NCBI RefSeq assembly: GCF_900200035.1
Contig: NZ_FZTC01000022.1
Coordinates: 434,001 to 498,000, forward strand
From: Klebsiella grimontii
GTDB taxonomy: Bacteria; Pseudomonadota; Gammaproteobacteria; Enterobacterales; Enterobacteriaceae
Reading direction: 5' to 3'
Length of the DNA: 64,000 nucleotides
Shown piece after piece: positions 39,601-54,833 of this stretch. The notes under the pieces are model-generated. The model ran no database searches. It was not told where the DNA came from and saw only the letters and a program-made list of their open reading frames with translations. The first letter of the stretch is position 1. Every line of letters starts with the position of its first letter. Both the position numbers and the translations under genes were made by a program.

Positions 39601-40582
39601 GTTTCGCGCCGCGCCCGGTCGCGCCTTCATCGCGAATTTCGCCGCCGGAACCGGTCGCCGCGCCCGGCCACGGAGAGATCGCCGTCGGGTGGTTATGGGT
39701 TTCGACCTTCATCAGAATATGCGCGTCTTCCTGGTGGAAGTCGTAGCGGCCGGTTTCGTGGTCGGCGAAGTAGCGACCCACGGCTGAACCTTCCATTACC
39801 GCGGCGTTGTCTTTATAAGCAGACAGCACGTAGTCCGGGGTTTTCTCAAAGGTGTTTTTGATCATTTTGAACAGCGACTTCGGCTGCTTTTCGCCATCAA
39901 TGACCCAGTCGGCGTTAAAAATCTTGTGTCGGCAGTGCTCAGAGTTCGCCTGCGCGAACATATAAAGTTCGATATCGTTCGGGTTGCGGCCCAGCTTCTG
40001 GAAAGCATCCTGCAAATAGTCGATTTCATCCTCGGCCAGCGCCAGCCCCAGACGGAGGTTGGCGTCAATCAGCGCCTGACGGCCGAGGCCCAGCAGGTCA
40101 ACGCTGGTGACCGGAGTGGGCTGATGGTGGGCGAAGAGTTTTTCACCCTCTTCCAGCGCCGTGAAGACGCTTTCCATCATGCGGTCATGCAGTTCGGCCG
40201 CCACCAGCGACCACTGTTCGTCATTCAGGCTGCCCGCTTCGACGTAATACGCCACGCCGCGTTCCAGACGCACCACCTGAGACAGGCCGCAGTTATGGGC
40301 GATGTCGGTAGCTTTAGAAGACCAGGGAGAGATGGTGCCGGGACGGGGGGTAACGAGCAGTAGCTTGCCGGTTGGAGTATGGCTGCTTAGGTTCGGGCCA
40401 TATTTGAGCAACCTTGCCAGACTCTCGCGATCGTCGCCGCTGAGCGGGGCGCTAAGGTCGGCAAAATGAACGTACTCGGCATATATCGTGCTGACCGGAA
40501 GGTTGGCCGCCTGGAAACGTGCCAGCAGTTTATTGATACGGAATGCCGACAGTGCAGGTGAACCACGCAAAATTTCCATCAT
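36695..40582 (-). CDS. purL: Phosphoribosylformylglycinamidine synthase
   Basis: Glutamine-dependent FGAM synthase, step four of purine synthesis. The start at ATG 40580-40582 ([12 protein letters not shown]) gives 1295 residues, the same as E. coli; 18 upstream in-frame codons are unsupported. It is the large single-chain form: N-terminal domain, two AIRS-like halves ([18 protein letters not shown]-type [13 protein letters not shown]) and a C-terminal glutaminase with the nucleophile in [13 protein letters not shown] perfect PurR operator lies 76-91 bases upstream. Confidence 0.98.
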   Translation of the reverse strand: MMEILRGSPALSAFRINKLLARFQAANLPVSTIYAEYVHFADLSAPLSGDDRESLARLLKYGPNLSSHTPTGKLLLVTPRPGTISPWSSKATDIAHNCGLSQVVRLERGVAYYVEAGSLNDEQWSLVAAELHDRMMESVFTALEEGEKLFAHHQPTPVTSVDLLGLGRQALIDANLRLGLALAEDEIDYLQDAFQKLGRNPNDIELYMFAQANSEHCRHKIFNADWVIDGEKQPKSLFKMIKNTFEKTPDYVLSAYKDNAAVMEGSAVGRYFADHETGRYDFHQEDAHILMKVETHNHPTAISPWPGAATGSGGEIRDEGATGRGAKPKAGLVGFSVSNLRIPGFEQPWEEDFGKPDRIVTALDIMTEGPLGGAAFNNEFGRPALNGYFRTYEEKVASHNGEELRGYHKPIMLAGGIGNIRGEHVQKGEVVVGAKLIVLGGPAMNIGLGGGAASSMASGQSDADLDFASVQRDNPEMERRCQEVIDRCWQLGDANPILFIHDVGAGGLSNAMPELVSDGGRGGKFQLRDILSDEPGMSPLEIWCNESQERYVLAVAPEQLPLFDELCRRERAPYAVIGEATEALHLSLDDSHFDDRPIDLPLDVLLGKTPKMTRDVQTLKAQGQSLVRQEITIADAVNRVLHLPTVAEKTFLVTIGDRTVTGMVARDQMVGPWQIPVANCAVTTASLDSYYGEAMSIGERAPVALLDFAASARLAVGEALTNIAATQIGALNRVKLSANWMAAAGHPGEDAGLYEAVKAIGEELCPALGLTIPVGKDSMSMKTRWQEGTEQREMTSPLSLVISAFARVEDVRRTVTPQLATVDNALLLIDLGKGNNALGATALAQVYRQLGDVTADVRDVAQLKGFWDAMQALVAEGKLLAWHDRSDGGLLVTLAEMAFTGHCGVKVDIAALGEDRLAALFNEELGGVIQVRAADRQAVEALLAAHGLADCVHYLGQATAGDRFVIEADGHPLFSESRTTLRMWWAETTWQMQRLRDNPECADQEHEAKANDADPGLNVKLSFDINEDIAAPYIATGARPKVAVLREQGVNSHVEMAAAFHRAGFDAIDVHMSDLLAGRTGLADFQALVACGGFSYGDVLGAGEGWAKSILFNERVRDEFATFFHRPQTLALGVCNGCQMMSNLRELIPGSDLWPRFVRNQSDRFEARFSLVEVTQSPSLLLQGMVGSMMPIAVSHGEGQVEVRDGAHLAQLESKGLVALRFVDNFGKVTENYPANPNGSPNGITAVTSESGRATIMMPHPERVFRTVSNSWHPENWGEDSPWMRIFRNARKQLG

Positions 40583-40657
40583 AAGTCTCTCGTCTTCGAA
40601 GCTTTCATGGTGAGCCAGGGGGGAAACGGGCGCCATTATAGTGAATCCTGCGCCCCG

Positions 40658-40673
40658 ACGAAACCGTTTGCGT
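40658..40673 (-). promoter_or_regulatory. PurR operator of purL
   Basis: ACGAAACCGTTTGCGT, read on the minus strand as ACGCAAACGGTTTCGT, satisfies every fixed position of the PurR consensus ANGCAANCGNTTNCNT. It lies in the purL/mltF divergent region close to purL. Confidence 0.85.
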
Positions 40674-40837
40674 AGAAATAAAATGATTGCCGGGGTTTAT
40701 CAATTAATGTGACTCATCTCGCGAATAAGTTGCCAACTGACGCATTCTTAAGCAAAATGCCGCTCAATCCAAGACAACCTTTTACTTTTTCTGGTCATAA
40801 TCTGCTGAGGAACCCGAAGCTGCAGAAGATTAACTAT

Positions 40838-42927
<2,090 letters not shown>

Positions 42928-42934
42928 TTACACA

Positions 42935-43570
42935 CTATTCTAACTGCTGAAGATCGCCCTGCGGCGTCACCCGCCAGCGGTGCTGGCAAAAATAGAGCAG
43001 CGGGTTATCCTGCTCGCTGTCGCTGTAGCCGCTGTACAATCGCAGCGGAGCGCCGATTTTTTGTTCCAGCTGCGCCACTTTTTCATTGCCGAGGCAGCGC
43101 AGGGTTAATCCCCAGCCGCCGCAACGACGCTCCATCCGGCTGGCGATCAGGTTCACTCGCGGCAGCCAGGGAGTATCAAAATAAACCTGCTCAACCAGCG
43201 ACTGCGGCGAACCGGTAATCAGCCAGACATCGGCGTCCGTGCTGGACAAATAATGGTTAAGCCGCGACTGAACCACCGGGAAGGCCGTAACGTGCTGGCG
43301 AAACCAGCGAACAAAATCGGCCTCCAGGCGTTTAAGGTGATGCTCGCTGCGTCCGAAGGTTGAAGCCCACAGCAGCAGGCTCATCGGCCAGCGCGCGGCG
43401 CGACCGTACAACATCAGTCCGGCGGCAATAACAGGCAATAAAGGAAGCACCAGCAGCGCATTCAGCGGCTGATGGCGCAGGATATAGCGCAAAAAGCTGC
43501 CGAACATATCCTGCTGATGCAAGGTTCCATCCAGATCAAAAAAAACCACTCTCCGCGTGCTGCTATTCAA
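42935..43570 (-). CDS. pgpC: Phosphatidylglycerophosphatase C
   Basis: HAD-family inner-membrane phosphatase that dephosphorylates phosphatidylglycerol phosphate in phospholipid synthesis. The 211-residue protein has the nucleophile motif FFDLDGTLHQQDMFG, a hydrophobic helix near residues 35-55, ITGSPQ (motif II) and GYSDSEQDNPLL (motif III/IV). The start is TTG at 43568-43570, giving the same length as E. coli YfhB. Confidence 0.92.
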   Translation of the reverse strand: MNSSTRRVVFFDLDGTLHQQDMFGSFLRYILRHQPLNALLVLPLLPVIAAGLMLYGRAARWPMSLLLWASTFGRSEHHLKRLEADFVRWFRQHVTAFPVVQSRLNHYLSSTDADVWLITGSPQSLVEQVYFDTPWLPRVNLIASRMERRCGGWGLTLRCLGNEKVAQLEQKIGAPLRLYSGYSDSEQDNPLLYFCQHRWRVTPQGDLQQLE

Positions 43571-43779
43571 AACCTACTCCCATGTACGATCGCTCGATTA
43601 CCAATAGCTTAACAGCCTTGCGTCGCCAATAGCGAAAACATACGCTGTCGTTGAATCCGGATTAAGAAAACACATTTGCAGAGAAATCTTAGGCATAGAA
43701 TTTTTAATTCGCGATAATCCTCTTATAATCGAATACAAAATTCTTTCAGCCGAGGGTGAAGCTGTCCTCCGGAGCCGCT

Positions 43780-45055
<1,276 letters not shown>

Positions 45056-45060
45056 CATTA

Positions 45061-45078
45061 CCGGATGGACTTATCCGG
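45061..45078. terminator. Short hairpin between yfhL and acpS
   Basis: CCGGAT pairs with ATCCGG across a six-base loop in the narrow gap between convergent stop codons. No clear T-tract follows. It may be a REP remnant acting as a weak terminator. Confidence 0.4.
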
Positions 45079-45091
45079 CCTGCCTGTAAAT

Positions 45092-45472
45092 CTAACTTTC
45101 GATAATCACCGTGGCGCAGGCATAGTGGCGTTCATCGGCCAGCGTCACGTGAATGCTGCTGACGCCCAGCCGCTCGGCCAGACTCTTCGCCTCGCCCCAC
45201 AACCGTAGCTTTGGCTTCCCCAGCTCGTCGTTGTAAACCTCAAACTGGTTAAACGCCAGGCCATTGCGGATGCCGGTGCCAAGCGCCTTGGCCGCCGCTT
45301 CTTTAACGGCGAAACGCTTAGCCAGAAAACGGACCGGCTGCTGATGCTGTTGCCATATCGCCCACTCGTGATCGCTCAGTACGCGACGGGCCAGACGGTC
45401 GCCGCTGCGGGCGATCACCGCTTCAATACGGGCGATTTCAACTATATCAGTACCCAGTCCGAGAATAGCCAT
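45092..45472 (-). CDS. acpS: Holo-[acyl-carrier-protein] synthase
   Basis: Transfers 4'-phosphopantetheine from CoA to a serine of acyl carrier protein. The 126-residue protein shows the family motifs [11 protein letters not shown] and [20 protein letters not shown]. Its ATG shares one base with the pdxJ stop (TGATG), so it is translationally coupled as last gene of the rnc-era-recO-pdxJ-acpS operon. Confidence 0.97.
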   Translation of the reverse strand: MAILGLGTDIVEIARIEAVIARSGDRLARRVLSDHEWAIWQQHQQPVRFLAKRFAVKEAAAKALGTGIRNGLAFNQFEVYNDELGKPKLRLWGEAKSLAERLGVSSIHVTLADERHYACATVIIES

Positions 45473-46203
45473 CAGGCACGGGCTTCCAGCATCAGACGCT
45501 TCATTTCCGCAACCGCCTCTTTCAGGCCGCTCATCACCGCCCGGCCAATAATCGCATGGCCGATATTCAGCTCGTGCATTTCCGGCAGCGCCGCTATGGC
45601 TTTTACATTATGGTAGGTCAGGCCATGACCGGCATTGACCTTCAGCCCCAGACTGGCGGCATAGGTCGCCGCTTTGGCAATACGCTCCAGCTCTTTTGCC
45701 TGCTCAGCGTCGGTTTGCGCATCGGCGTAGCAGCCGGTGTGAATTTCGATATAGGGGGCGCCCACGTCCGCTGCGGCCTTAATTTGCGCGTTGTCCGCAT
45801 CAATAAACAGAGAAACCAGGATACCGGCGTCGGCAAGACGTTTACAGGCATCGCGCATTTTGTCGAGCTGGCCCGCCACGTCCAGTCCGCCTTCGGTGGT
45901 CACTTCCTGGCGTTTTTCCGGTACCAGGCAGCAGAAATGGGGCTGAGTCTCACAGGCGATATTCAGCATCTCTTCCGTCACCGCCATCTCAAGGTTCATG
46001 CGGGTATCCAGCGTCTGGCGCAAAATACGGACATCGCGATCGGTAATATGGCGACGATCCTCGCGCAGATGGACGGTAATACCGTCAGCGCCGGCCTGCT
46101 CGGCGATAAAAGCCGCCTGTACCGGATCCGGATAAGCGGTACCGCGGGCGTTGCGTAATGTCGCAATGTGGTCAATGTTGACCCCTAACAGTAATTCAGC
46201 CAT
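45472..46203 (-). CDS. pdxJ: Pyridoxine 5'-phosphate synthase
   Basis: Final ring-closing enzyme of DXP-dependent vitamin B6 synthesis, condensing 1-deoxyxylulose 5-phosphate with aminoacetone phosphate. The 243-residue TIM-barrel protein has the conserved [15 protein letters not shown] start, HLREDRRHI and the glycine-rich phosphate-binding end [14 protein letters not shown]. It is 11 bases after recO. Confidence 0.97.
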   Translation of the reverse strand: MAELLLGVNIDHIATLRNARGTAYPDPVQAAFIAEQAGADGITVHLREDRRHITDRDVRILRQTLDTRMNLEMAVTEEMLNIACETQPHFCCLVPEKRQEVTTEGGLDVAGQLDKMRDACKRLADAGILVSLFIDADNAQIKAAADVGAPYIEIHTGCYADAQTDAEQAKELERIAKAATYAASLGLKVNAGHGLTYHNVKAIAALPEMHELNIGHAIIGRAVMSGLKEAVAEMKRLMLEARA

Positions 46204-46214
46204 GACAATCCTCG

Positions 46215-46952
46215 TTAATCGTTATTTGTTTTATCGGCTCGCGCAGCCCGCGCGGGCAAAAACTGACGAAAAAGCTCGCGACTTTTTAGCGGCTTCCCGC
46301 CCAGATAGGGCTTCAGGGCGATACGTGTGAAACGTTTTGCCGCGCGCAGCGCATCGCTGTCGGGAAATTCACGGCTCGCCAACGCTTTAAGATGGTGCCC
46401 GGTAAAGGTGCTGTTATCAATAACCACGCTGGCGATAAAGCCTTTTTCTTCACGGTAGCGATAGGTCATCGCATCGTCAACCGCTTCTCCACTGCCGGCG
46501 CAATGCAGGAAATCCACGCCATACCCCAGGTGCCCAAGCAGCGCCAGTTCAAAACGCCGAAGCGCCGGTTCCGGCGAGCCGCTTGCGCCAGCCAGAGACT
46601 GGATACAGTGCAAATAATCGAAGAAGAGTTCGGAGAAGCGCGTTTCGTGCTCAAGCACGCGAGAGAGCAGTTCGTTGACGTAAAGGCCGCTGTAGAGCGT
46701 GATACCGCTAAGGGGGAGCGCCAGCGAGACGGCTTCCGCGCTGCGCAGCGTTTTGACTTCGCCGCGCCCGCCAAAGCGAAGCAGTAAGGGAGTAAAGGGC
46801 TGAAGCGCGCCTTTGAGGTTGGAGCGTTTAGAACGTGCGCCTTTAGCCACAAGGCGCACGCGGCCGGATTCTTCCGTGAAGACGTCCAGCATCAGGCTGG
46901 TTTCGCTCCAGGGACGACTATGCAGGACGAAAGCGCGCTGCCAGCCTTCCAT
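46215..46952 (-). CDS. recO: DNA repair protein RecO
   Basis: Recombination mediator that loads RecA on SSB-coated DNA with RecR. ATG 46950-46952 gives 245 residues ([15 protein letters not shown]), matching the E. coli start; an upstream TTG is unlikely. The N-terminal OB fold ([12 protein letters not shown]) and C-terminal helical domain are conserved; the last few residues differ from E. coli. It is preceded by era with an 11-base gap. Confidence 0.96.
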   Translation of the reverse strand: MEGWQRAFVLHSRPWSETSLMLDVFTEESGRVRLVAKGARSKRSNLKGALQPFTPLLLRFGGRGEVKTLRSAEAVSLALPLSGITLYSGLYVNELLSRVLEHETRFSELFFDYLHCIQSLAGASGSPEPALRRFELALLGHLGYGVDFLHCAGSGEAVDDAMTYRYREEKGFIASVVIDNSTFTGHHLKALASREFPDSDALRAAKRFTRIALKPYLGGKPLKSRELFRQFLPARAARADKTNND

Positions 46953-46963
46953 CAAAATGGCTC

Positions 46964-48549
<1,586 letters not shown>

Positions 48550-48577
48550 TTACCAATAGATGAATGCGTCAAAAATG

Positions 48578-48626
48578 CAGCACACGAAACCGACCTGAGT
48601 AAAAACCAACGCGGTTTCGTGTGCTG
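48578..48626 (-). promoter_or_regulatory. RNase III autoregulatory hairpin in the rnc leader
   Basis: CAGCACACGAAACCG (48578-48592) and CGGTTTCGTGTGCTG (48612-48626) are perfect complements over 15 bp with a 19-base loop, ending 32 bases before the rnc start. E. coli RNase III cuts a hairpin in this leader and so destabilises its own mRNA. Position and perfect pairing strongly suggest the same element. Confidence 0.85.
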
Positions 48627-48770
48627 TGTCAATCTTACGAGAGACAACCTAAAACTTCGGGGGGATATTCTATACGCAACGACAAGGGATGTCGTTAGTT
48701 TGAATAGATTTAAATCTTAAATAATTCACGCTGCCGTTACTGCGGCGGCAGCGTGAAGAGGGCAGGAAAA

Positions 48771-49745
48771 TTACTGGATACCGCCGATACGCGATAAACG
48801 TACGCCGGTAGGCCATTCGCCTTCCTGTTTTTCGAAACTCATCCAGATTGCGGTCGCTTTACCCACCAGATTCGCCTCCGGCACAAAGCCCCAATAACGG
48901 CTGTCGGCGCTGTTATCGCGGTTGTCACCCATCATGAAATACTGTCCCGGCGGGACAATCCAGGTCGCCAGCGGCAGACCGGACTGGTGGTAATACATCC
49001 CCACCTGATCCTGAGCAATCGGTACGGTCAGAATACGGTGCGTCACTTCGCCCAGCGTCTCTTTACGTTCGGTCAGGCGGATACCATCGGCTTTGGTCTC
49101 GCCTTTCGGCAGCTGCCAGAAACCGCTGGTCGCTTCGCCGCCGTTGCTACGGGAGAAGGTCTGAACGAAATCGCTCGGCTCAACGTTGGAGTAAGTAACC
49201 GGCAGCGCGTTGCCGCAGGCCTGGCCAGAACTACAGCCCGGCTGGATAGTAACCTGTTTAGCTATGGGATCGTAGGTCACTTTATCGCCCGGCAAACCGA
49301 CCGCGCGCTTAATATAATCCAGGCGCGGATCTTGCGGATATTTAAAGACGACAATATCGCCGCGTTTGGGATGCCCGGTTTCGATCAGCGTTTTCTGGTA
49401 AATCGGATCTTTAATACCGTAGGCAAACTTCTCAACCAGAATAAAATCGCCGATCAGCAGCGTCGGCATCATCGATCCGGATGGGATCTGGAAGGGCTCA
49501 TAAATAAATGAGCGAACCACCAGCACAATCGCCAGAACCGGGAATACCGAAGCGCCGGTTTCCAGCCAGCCCGGTTTCGGGCCAACCTTTTTCAGCGTTT
49601 TCTTATCTAACTGGTCGCCGGTCGCCGCCTGGGCAGCGGCCTGACTTTCGCGACGTTTTGGCGCAAAGATAAACTTATCCAGGCACCACAACAGACCCGT
49701 CACCAAAGTAGCGATGACCAGGATCAGGGCAAACATGTTCGCCAT
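48771..49745 (-). CDS. lepB: Signal peptidase I
   Basis: Inner-membrane protease that cleaves signal peptides from exported proteins. The 324-residue protein has two N-terminal membrane segments (residues 4-22 and about 64-80) and the Ser-Lys dyad: Ser91 in PSGSMMPT and Lys146 in DYIKRAVGLPGD. Box E, GDNRDNSADSR, is present. It lies 14 bases downstream of lepA and likely shares its transcript. Confidence 0.98.
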   Translation of the reverse strand: MANMFALILVIATLVTGLLWCLDKFIFAPKRRESQAAAQAATGDQLDKKTLKKVGPKPGWLETGASVFPVLAIVLVVRSFIYEPFQIPSGSMMPTLLIGDFILVEKFAYGIKDPIYQKTLIETGHPKRGDIVVFKYPQDPRLDYIKRAVGLPGDKVTYDPIAKQVTIQPGCSSGQACGNALPVTYSNVEPSDFVQTFSRSNGGEATSGFWQLPKGETKADGIRLTERKETLGEVTHRILTVPIAQDQVGMYYHQSGLPLATWIVPPGQYFMMGDNRDNSADSRYWGFVPEANLVGKATAIWMSFEKQEGEWPTGVRLSRIGGIQ

Positions 49746-49759
49746 GCCAACTCCTTAGG

Positions 49760-51559
49760 TTATTTGCCGTCTTTACCAACGTGCAGAATGGCGAGGAACG
49801 CTTCCTGCGGGAGCTCAACGTTGCCGACCTGCTTCATCCGTTTCTTACCGTCTTTCTGCTTCTGCAGCAGCTTTTTCTTACGGCTGACGTCGCCGCCATA
49901 GCATTTCGCGAGGACGTTTTTACGCAGCTGTTTCACGGTAGAACGGGCAATAATGTGGTTACCGATGGCAGCCTGGATAGCGATATCGAACTGCTGACGC
50001 GGGATCAGCTCTTTCATCTTCTCTACCAGTTCGCGGCCGCGGTACGGCGCATTGTCGTTATGCGTGATCAGCGCCAGCGCATCCACGCGCTCGCCGTTAA
50101 TCAACACATCCACACGCACCATGTTGGAAGCCTGGAAGCGCTTGAAGTTGTAGTCCAGCGACGCATAGCCGCGGGAGGTGGACTTCAGACGGTCGAAGAA
50201 ATCGAGTACCACTTCCGCCATCGGAATTTCATAGGTCAGCGCCACCTGATTACCGTGGTAGACCATGTTAGTCTGCACGCCGCGTTTTTCGATACACAGG
50301 GTAATGACGTTGCCTAAAAACTCCTGCGGCAGCAGCATGTGACACTCAGCGATCGGCTCGCGCAGCTCCTGGATATTGTTCAGCGGCGGCAGCTTCGACG
50401 GGCTATCGACGTAGATAACTTCTTTCGAGGTGGTTTCTACTTCATAGACTACCGTCGGCGCCGTGGTGATCAGATCCAGATCGTATTCACGCTCCAGGCG
50501 CTCCTGGATGATCTCCATATGCAGAAGACCGAGGAAGCCGCAGCGGAAGCCGAAGCCCAGCGCGGTAGAGCTTTCCGGCTCATAGAACAGTGAAGCATCG
50601 TTGAGGCTCAGTTTGCCCAGCGCGTCACGGAAGTTCTCATAATCATCAGAGCTTACCGGGAACAGGCCGGCATACACCTGCGGTTTCACCTTTTTAAAGC
50701 CAGGCAGCGCTTTCTCCGCCGGGTTGCGCGCAAGCGTCAGCGTATCGCCGACCGGCGCGCCGAGAATGTCTTTAATGGCGCAAACCAGCCAGCCTACCTC
50801 GCCGCATTTCAGCTCGGTACGGTCAACCTGTTTCGGCGTGAAAATCCCCAGACGATCGGCGTTATACACCTGACCGGTGCTCATCACCTTAATTTTATCG
50901 CCTTTGCGCATGGTGCCGTTTTTAATACGCACCAAAGAAACGACGCCGAGGTAGTTATCAAACCAGGAGTCGATGATCAGCGCCTGCAGCGGCGCCTCCG
51001 GATCGCCTTCCGGCGGCGGAATATCGCGCACCAGGCGCTCCAGCACATCCGGTACGCCAACGCCGGTCTTCGCTGAACAGCGTACCGCATCGGTGGCATC
51101 AATACCGACAATGTCTTCAATCTCTTCCGCCACGCGTTCCGGATCGGCTGCGGGCAGGTCAATTTTGTTCAGGACCGGTACGACTTCAAGGTCCATTTCC
51201 ATCGCCGTATAGCAGTTAGCCAGCGTCTGGGCTTCTACGCCCTGACCGGCATCAACCACCAGCAAAGCGCCTTCACAGGCGGCAAGCGAACGAGAAACTT
51301 CATAAGAGAAGTCGACGTGGCCGGGAGTATCGATAAAGTTCAGCTGATAGGTTTCGCCATCGGCCGCTTTGTAATCCAGGGTGACGCTCTGCGCCTTGAT
51401 AGTGATACCGCGCTCACGTTCAAGATCCATGGAGTCCAGAACCTGGGCTGCCATTTCACGATCGGAAAGGCCACCGCAAATCTGGATAATACGGTCAGAC
51501 AACGTCGACTTACCGTGGTCGATGTGAGCGATGATTGAAAAGTTACGTATATTCTTCAT
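49760..51559 (-). CDS. lepA: Elongation factor 4 (LepA)
   Basis: Ribosome-associated GTPase influencing initiation and stress-time translation. The 599-residue protein begins with the P-loop AHIDHGKST (residues 11-19), has DTPGHVDF and [11 protein letters not shown]-like domains II, III and V, and the unique C-terminal domain. It follows rseC by 184 bases on the same strand. Confidence 0.98.
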   Translation of the reverse strand: MKNIRNFSIIAHIDHGKSTLSDRIIQICGGLSDREMAAQVLDSMDLERERGITIKAQSVTLDYKAADGETYQLNFIDTPGHVDFSYEVSRSLAACEGALLVVDAGQGVEAQTLANCYTAMEMDLEVVPVLNKIDLPAADPERVAEEIEDIVGIDATDAVRCSAKTGVGVPDVLERLVRDIPPPEGDPEAPLQALIIDSWFDNYLGVVSLVRIKNGTMRKGDKIKVMSTGQVYNADRLGIFTPKQVDRTELKCGEVGWLVCAIKDILGAPVGDTLTLARNPAEKALPGFKKVKPQVYAGLFPVSSDDYENFRDALGKLSLNDASLFYEPESSTALGFGFRCGFLGLLHMEIIQERLEREYDLDLITTAPTVVYEVETTSKEVIYVDSPSKLPPLNNIQELREPIAECHMLLPQEFLGNVITLCIEKRGVQTNMVYHGNQVALTYEIPMAEVVLDFFDRLKSTSRGYASLDYNFKRFQASNMVRVDVLINGERVDALALITHNDNAPYRGRELVEKMKELIPRQQFDIAIQAAIGNHIIARSTVKQLRKNVLAKCYGGDVSRKKKLLQKQKDGKKRMKQVGNVELPQEAFLAILHVGKDGK

Positions 51560-51743
51560 ATTTAGAGTTAATTATGCCTTACGCGAATCATGAGGCCGCT
51601 GTTCTGTGCCTGACGTTTTTTAATCCGAAAACGCCGCATTCTACACTACATCCACGAAACCAGGAAATGCTCTTACCGCTAGCATAACCGGAGTAAATGA
51701 CGAGTTCTTGCGGGAGTTGTAAATAAAGATAAGGGCCAGTGAA
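51560..51743 (-). other. rseC-lepA spacer
   Basis: This 184-base gap may hold a lepA promoter. I see no gene, strong hairpin or operator that I can name. Confidence 0.4.
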
Positions 51744-52223
51744 TCACTGACCCAGTTGGGAGGAAGGCGTCTCGATGCGGACTAAATCTGGCGGCAAGCC
51801 GACGCTGATAATAACCGGCTGCCACGACTGCCGGGAGGCTAAGCCCGGCGAAAGACCGCGCGCGACCAGAAACCCACCCACGCCGCCCAAAATTGCCCCG
51901 CATAGCGAAGCGAAGTCGTTGGTAAACAGCACCTGGAATATCGATGCCATCACGAACAATCCGACTAACGGCGCCATATACACCAGTACTGCCGACCCGA
52001 GCAGGCTACTCTCAGCAATGCCCAGTTCCACTTTTTGCCCGACCGACAGCGGCTGCTCGCAGGGAACGCTAATGGTATGGCTGGTTTGCGGCCCAAGCTT
52101 ATTCAGTACCCGGCTGCCGCAGCCGGCGCGGGAAGCGCAGCTGCTGCAGGATGCTTTAACATCGCAATGAACCAGCGCAATGCCATTATTCCAGGAGACG
52201 ACCGTCGCCCACTCTTTAATCAT
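51744..52223 (-). CDS. rseC: SoxR-reducing system protein RseC
   Basis: Inner-membrane protein of 159 residues implicated in reducing the SoxR sensor and in sigma-E control. The N-terminal cytoplasmic domain has four cysteines in CDVKASCSSCASRAGCGSRV, suited to an Fe-S or redox site, followed by two membrane helices near residues 75-120. Its start overlaps the rseB stop by four bases. Confidence 0.95.
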   Translation of the reverse strand: MIKEWATVVSWNNGIALVHCDVKASCSSCASRAGCGSRVLNKLGPQTSHTISVPCEQPLSVGQKVELGIAESSLLGSAVLVYMAPLVGLFVMASIFQVLFTNDFASLCGAILGGVGGFLVARGLSPGLASRQSWQPVIISVGLPPDLVRIETPSSQLGQ

Positions 52224-53176
52224 TGAACTGCCCTGAATTTAATACTGTCGGAAATACGCTTTGCCGTTTGCGGCGGCAGCTCGCCAACAATGGTTATCTC
52301 TGCGTTATCACGCACGGTAGTCGCCACGGTACGACGCCCGGTACGCAGCAGCTGATCGCTGCTATTCGCGGTGGCGCGATTAATATTGATAGAGAAACTA
52401 AACAGCCCATCGGAATACAAACGGGACTCAACCGGACCATCAAAGGTAGGGAGACGACGCTGGCTGCTGGACACTTCGGCAACGCCCTGCGGCAGCCAGG
52501 TTGGCGCCCAGTTAAAGTTGGCCTTATTGCCCCCCTCCGGCACCGACAGCTGCGGAGGCAGATTCGCTTTAGATAAGGTTTCCATGCTGGCGCTCACGTT
52601 ATCACCGACGTTGAACGAGACGACCCGGAACTGCTCAAGCGTTTCACCATCGCGGTCAAGCAGATCTACGCGCAGAGGCAGCTTAGTTTCAGCGTCTAGC
52701 CATGCGATATAGCTATAGCGGGTGCCATCGCGAGCCACGACGCGCACCACATCGCATAAACGATCGGCAATACGCGTTCGTCCAACGGAAATAAAGTCGT
52801 AATAGGACGCCAGACGTTTAAAGTCGGAGTAGACCAACGAAGGCAGGGAATCAACGATATAGTCGCCGTTCAGGGTAAAAGGATCGAGCCCAGGTTCAAA
52901 GTAGCTGATTTCCGTTCCGCGCAGCACGACTTCGCGACGAGGTCCGTCAAGTTGCAGGAGCTGAGCCAGGGTGCGATTATCCAGTTTAGCGTGTCGATAG
53001 CGCAGCGACTCAACGCCCTGCTTGTTGATGCTGACGAAAGAGAGCTCGTAGTTGAGGGACTGGCTGGCCAGGTTCATCTGCTGCAACAACGCCCCGGACG
53101 ATGTATCAGCCGAGGCGTTGACGGAGAAGAACAGGCTGCCTGCCATGAGCGACATGGCACACCAAAGTTGCTTCAT
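52220..53176 (-). CDS. rseB: Periplasmic sigma-E regulator RseB
   Basis: Periplasmic protein that binds RseA and shields it from DegS, and releases it on sensing mislocalised lipoproteins or LPS. The 318-residue product has a signal peptide ending FFSVNASA and two lipid-binding-like domains. Start and stop overlap neighbouring rse genes, consistent with one operon. Confidence 0.97.
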   Translation of the reverse strand: MKQLWCAMSLMAGSLFFSVNASADTSSGALLQQMNLASQSLNYELSFVSINKQGVESLRYRHAKLDNRTLAQLLQLDGPRREVVLRGTEISYFEPGLDPFTLNGDYIVDSLPSLVYSDFKRLASYYDFISVGRTRIADRLCDVVRVVARDGTRYSYIAWLDAETKLPLRVDLLDRDGETLEQFRVVSFNVGDNVSASMETLSKANLPPQLSVPEGGNKANFNWAPTWLPQGVAEVSSSQRRLPTFDGPVESRLYSDGLFSFSININRATANSSDQLLRTGRRTVATTVRDNAEITIVGELPPQTAKRISDSIKFRAVQ

Positions 53177-53826
53177 TACTGCGATTGCGTTCCTAAAGTT
53201 TGATAGCCCGGTACCTGAACGGCGGCTTGCTGAGTCTGGGCCTGACCAAACTGGAGCTGTTCCGCATGCAGGCGACGCTGCAATTCATAGTCCTGCAGCA
53301 TAGCATTAATTCTGCGGCGCTGTTCCTGTACCTGAGCCTGCTGACCGCTACCCGCTGAAGCCTCAGCCGGTACGCCCAGGCTAACCGGGCTGGCCTTACC
53401 CATCATCGGCATGGTGTTAAACACCGGCGCCTCCGGCTGCTGGGATGAATCAGACTGGCCATTATACTGCTGGACGCCGACAATCACAGCGAGGGATACG
53501 CACGCGGCAACGCCCATCTGGGTGAGCGAACTGGCCCATGGGCGTACTTTTTGCCAGAAAGGCATCTGACGCCACTGGTGCGGTGCGGGCTGAGATTCAG
53601 GAATAAGAGGAACCGTCTGACGAACGGGCTCGTTTTCAATGGCGGCCATGACGCGAGCTGAGATATCAAAATGGAGCACCTCACTCGTATCGCCTCGCAG
53701 CGAATCGCGGATGAGATGGTAGCTCTCCCAGGTTTTTTGCATTTCAGATGAACGCTCCAGCTCGTTGAGCAGTTCGTTATCCAGCGTTTCACCATCCATT
53801 AAGGCCGAAAGTTTTTCTTTCTGCAT
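53176..53826 (-). CDS. rseA: Anti-sigma-E factor RseA
   Basis: Inner-membrane anti-sigma factor that holds RpoE inactive until DegS, RseP and ClpXP degrade it. ATG 53824-53826 gives 216 residues (MQKEKLSALMDGE), the E. coli length. The cytoplasmic sigma-binding domain covers residues 1-95, one membrane helix covers about 101-119 and the periplasmic domain is Gln-rich near the end. It follows rpoE by 32 bases. Confidence 0.97.
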   Translation of the reverse strand: MQKEKLSALMDGETLDNELLNELERSSEMQKTWESYHLIRDSLRGDTSEVLHFDISARVMAAIENEPVRQTVPLIPESQPAPHQWRQMPFWQKVRPWASSLTQMGVAACVSLAVIVGVQQYNGQSDSSQQPEAPVFNTMPMMGKASPVSLGVPAEASAGSGQQAQVQEQRRRINAMLQDYELQRRLHAEQLQFGQAQTQQAAVQVPGYQTLGTQSQ

Positions 53827-53858
53827 GCCTGATACCCTTTTCCAGTATTCCGCTATCG

Positions 53859-54434
53859 TCAACGCCTGATTAGCGGTTGAACTTTATTATCAATAGCTTC
53901 TCGCGCCCGGAAGATGCGCGAACGCACTGTGCCCACCGGACAATCCATGATGGCGGCTATTTCTTCATAGCTCATGCCATCCAGCTCCCGCAAGGTGATT
54001 GCCATGCGTAAATCTTCCGGAAGCGATTCAATGGTACGAAAAACTATTTGTCTCAGCTCTTCTGACAACATTAAGTTCTCAGGGTTCGAAATTTCTTTCA
54101 ATGCCCCGCCACTTTCGAAGTTTTCAGCATCATTCGCATCAACATCGCTGGACGGCGGACGGCGTCCCTGAGCAACCAGATAATTTTTCGCCGTGTTGAC
54201 GGCGATGCGATATAACCAGGTGTAAAAAGCGCTATCCCCCCGGAAAGAATCCAGCGCACGCCATGCTTTGACGAACGATTCCTGAACAACGTCAGCGATA
54301 TCGCCCGGCGGCACGTAGCGGGAGACCAGGCTTGCAACCTTATGCTGATAGCGCACCACCAGCAGGTTAAATGCTTTCTGATCTCCTTTCTGGACCCGTT
54401 CAACGAGGACCTGATCCGTTAACTGCTCGCTCAT
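53859..54434 (-). CDS. rpoE: RNA polymerase sigma-E factor
   Basis: Extracytoplasmic-function sigma factor directing the envelope-stress response. ATG 54432-54434 gives 191 residues (MSEQLTDQVLVERVQKGD). Region 2 (DIADVVQESFVKAWRALDSF) and region 4 (LPEDLRMAITLRELDGMSYE) are intact. A sigma-E-type promoter lies 84-111 bases upstream, so it autoregulates the rpoE-rseABC operon. Confidence 0.98.
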   Translation of the reverse strand: MSEQLTDQVLVERVQKGDQKAFNLLVVRYQHKVASLVSRYVPPGDIADVVQESFVKAWRALDSFRGDSAFYTWLYRIAVNTAKNYLVAQGRRPPSSDVDANDAENFESGGALKEISNPENLMLSEELRQIVFRTIESLPEDLRMAITLRELDGMSYEEIAAIMDCPVGTVRSRIFRAREAIDNKVQPLIRR

Positions 54435-54517
54435 CCGAGGTAATGTCTCCCCAAACCCAATTCCCATGCGTATTCAAAAACACCACCCAATTACTGCATA
54501 AATGAGCAAGCAGAGGG

Positions 54518-54545
54518 TTGGAGTGTCTGAAAACAATAAAGTTCC
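54518..54545 (-). promoter_or_regulatory. Sigma-E-dependent rpoE promoter
   Basis: On the minus strand GGAACTT (54545-54539) and TCCAA (54522-54518) are separated by 16 bases, fitting the sigma-E -35 and -10 pattern (consensus GGAACTT and TCTGA). E. coli has the equivalent P2 promoter. The expected start near 54511 leaves a leader of about 77 bases. Confidence 0.8.
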
Positions 54546-54833
54546 GTTACGCCTTTGTTTTTCGTCCGGCACCGGCTGACGGATTGTTATCTCTCATTAT
54601 ATGTCCCGGTAGCTAAACGATATGTAAGATAATAAGAAAAAGCGCAAGACCCGCCAGAAGGGTAACGTAACCCGGCTTTTATTTCACTATAAAATCTGAA
54701 GCTAACGAGCCGCTTCGCAAAACCTTTTTTCGCTTCCCCGCCCGCCTCATTAAGCCGTAATGTTTAGCCCTCACAACAATGAGTAAAAAAATTGTACGAT
54801 TTCTCGCGGGCTGGTGCTATTGTTCGCTTATTG
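54546..54833. other. rpoE/nadB divergent spacer
   Basis: Part of the 423-base gap between rpoE and nadB, more AT-rich than the genes. It probably contains upstream rpoE promoters and the nadB promoter (a TTGTAC near 54792 and TGCTATTGT near 54815 are candidates). No small gene is supported. Confidence 0.4.
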
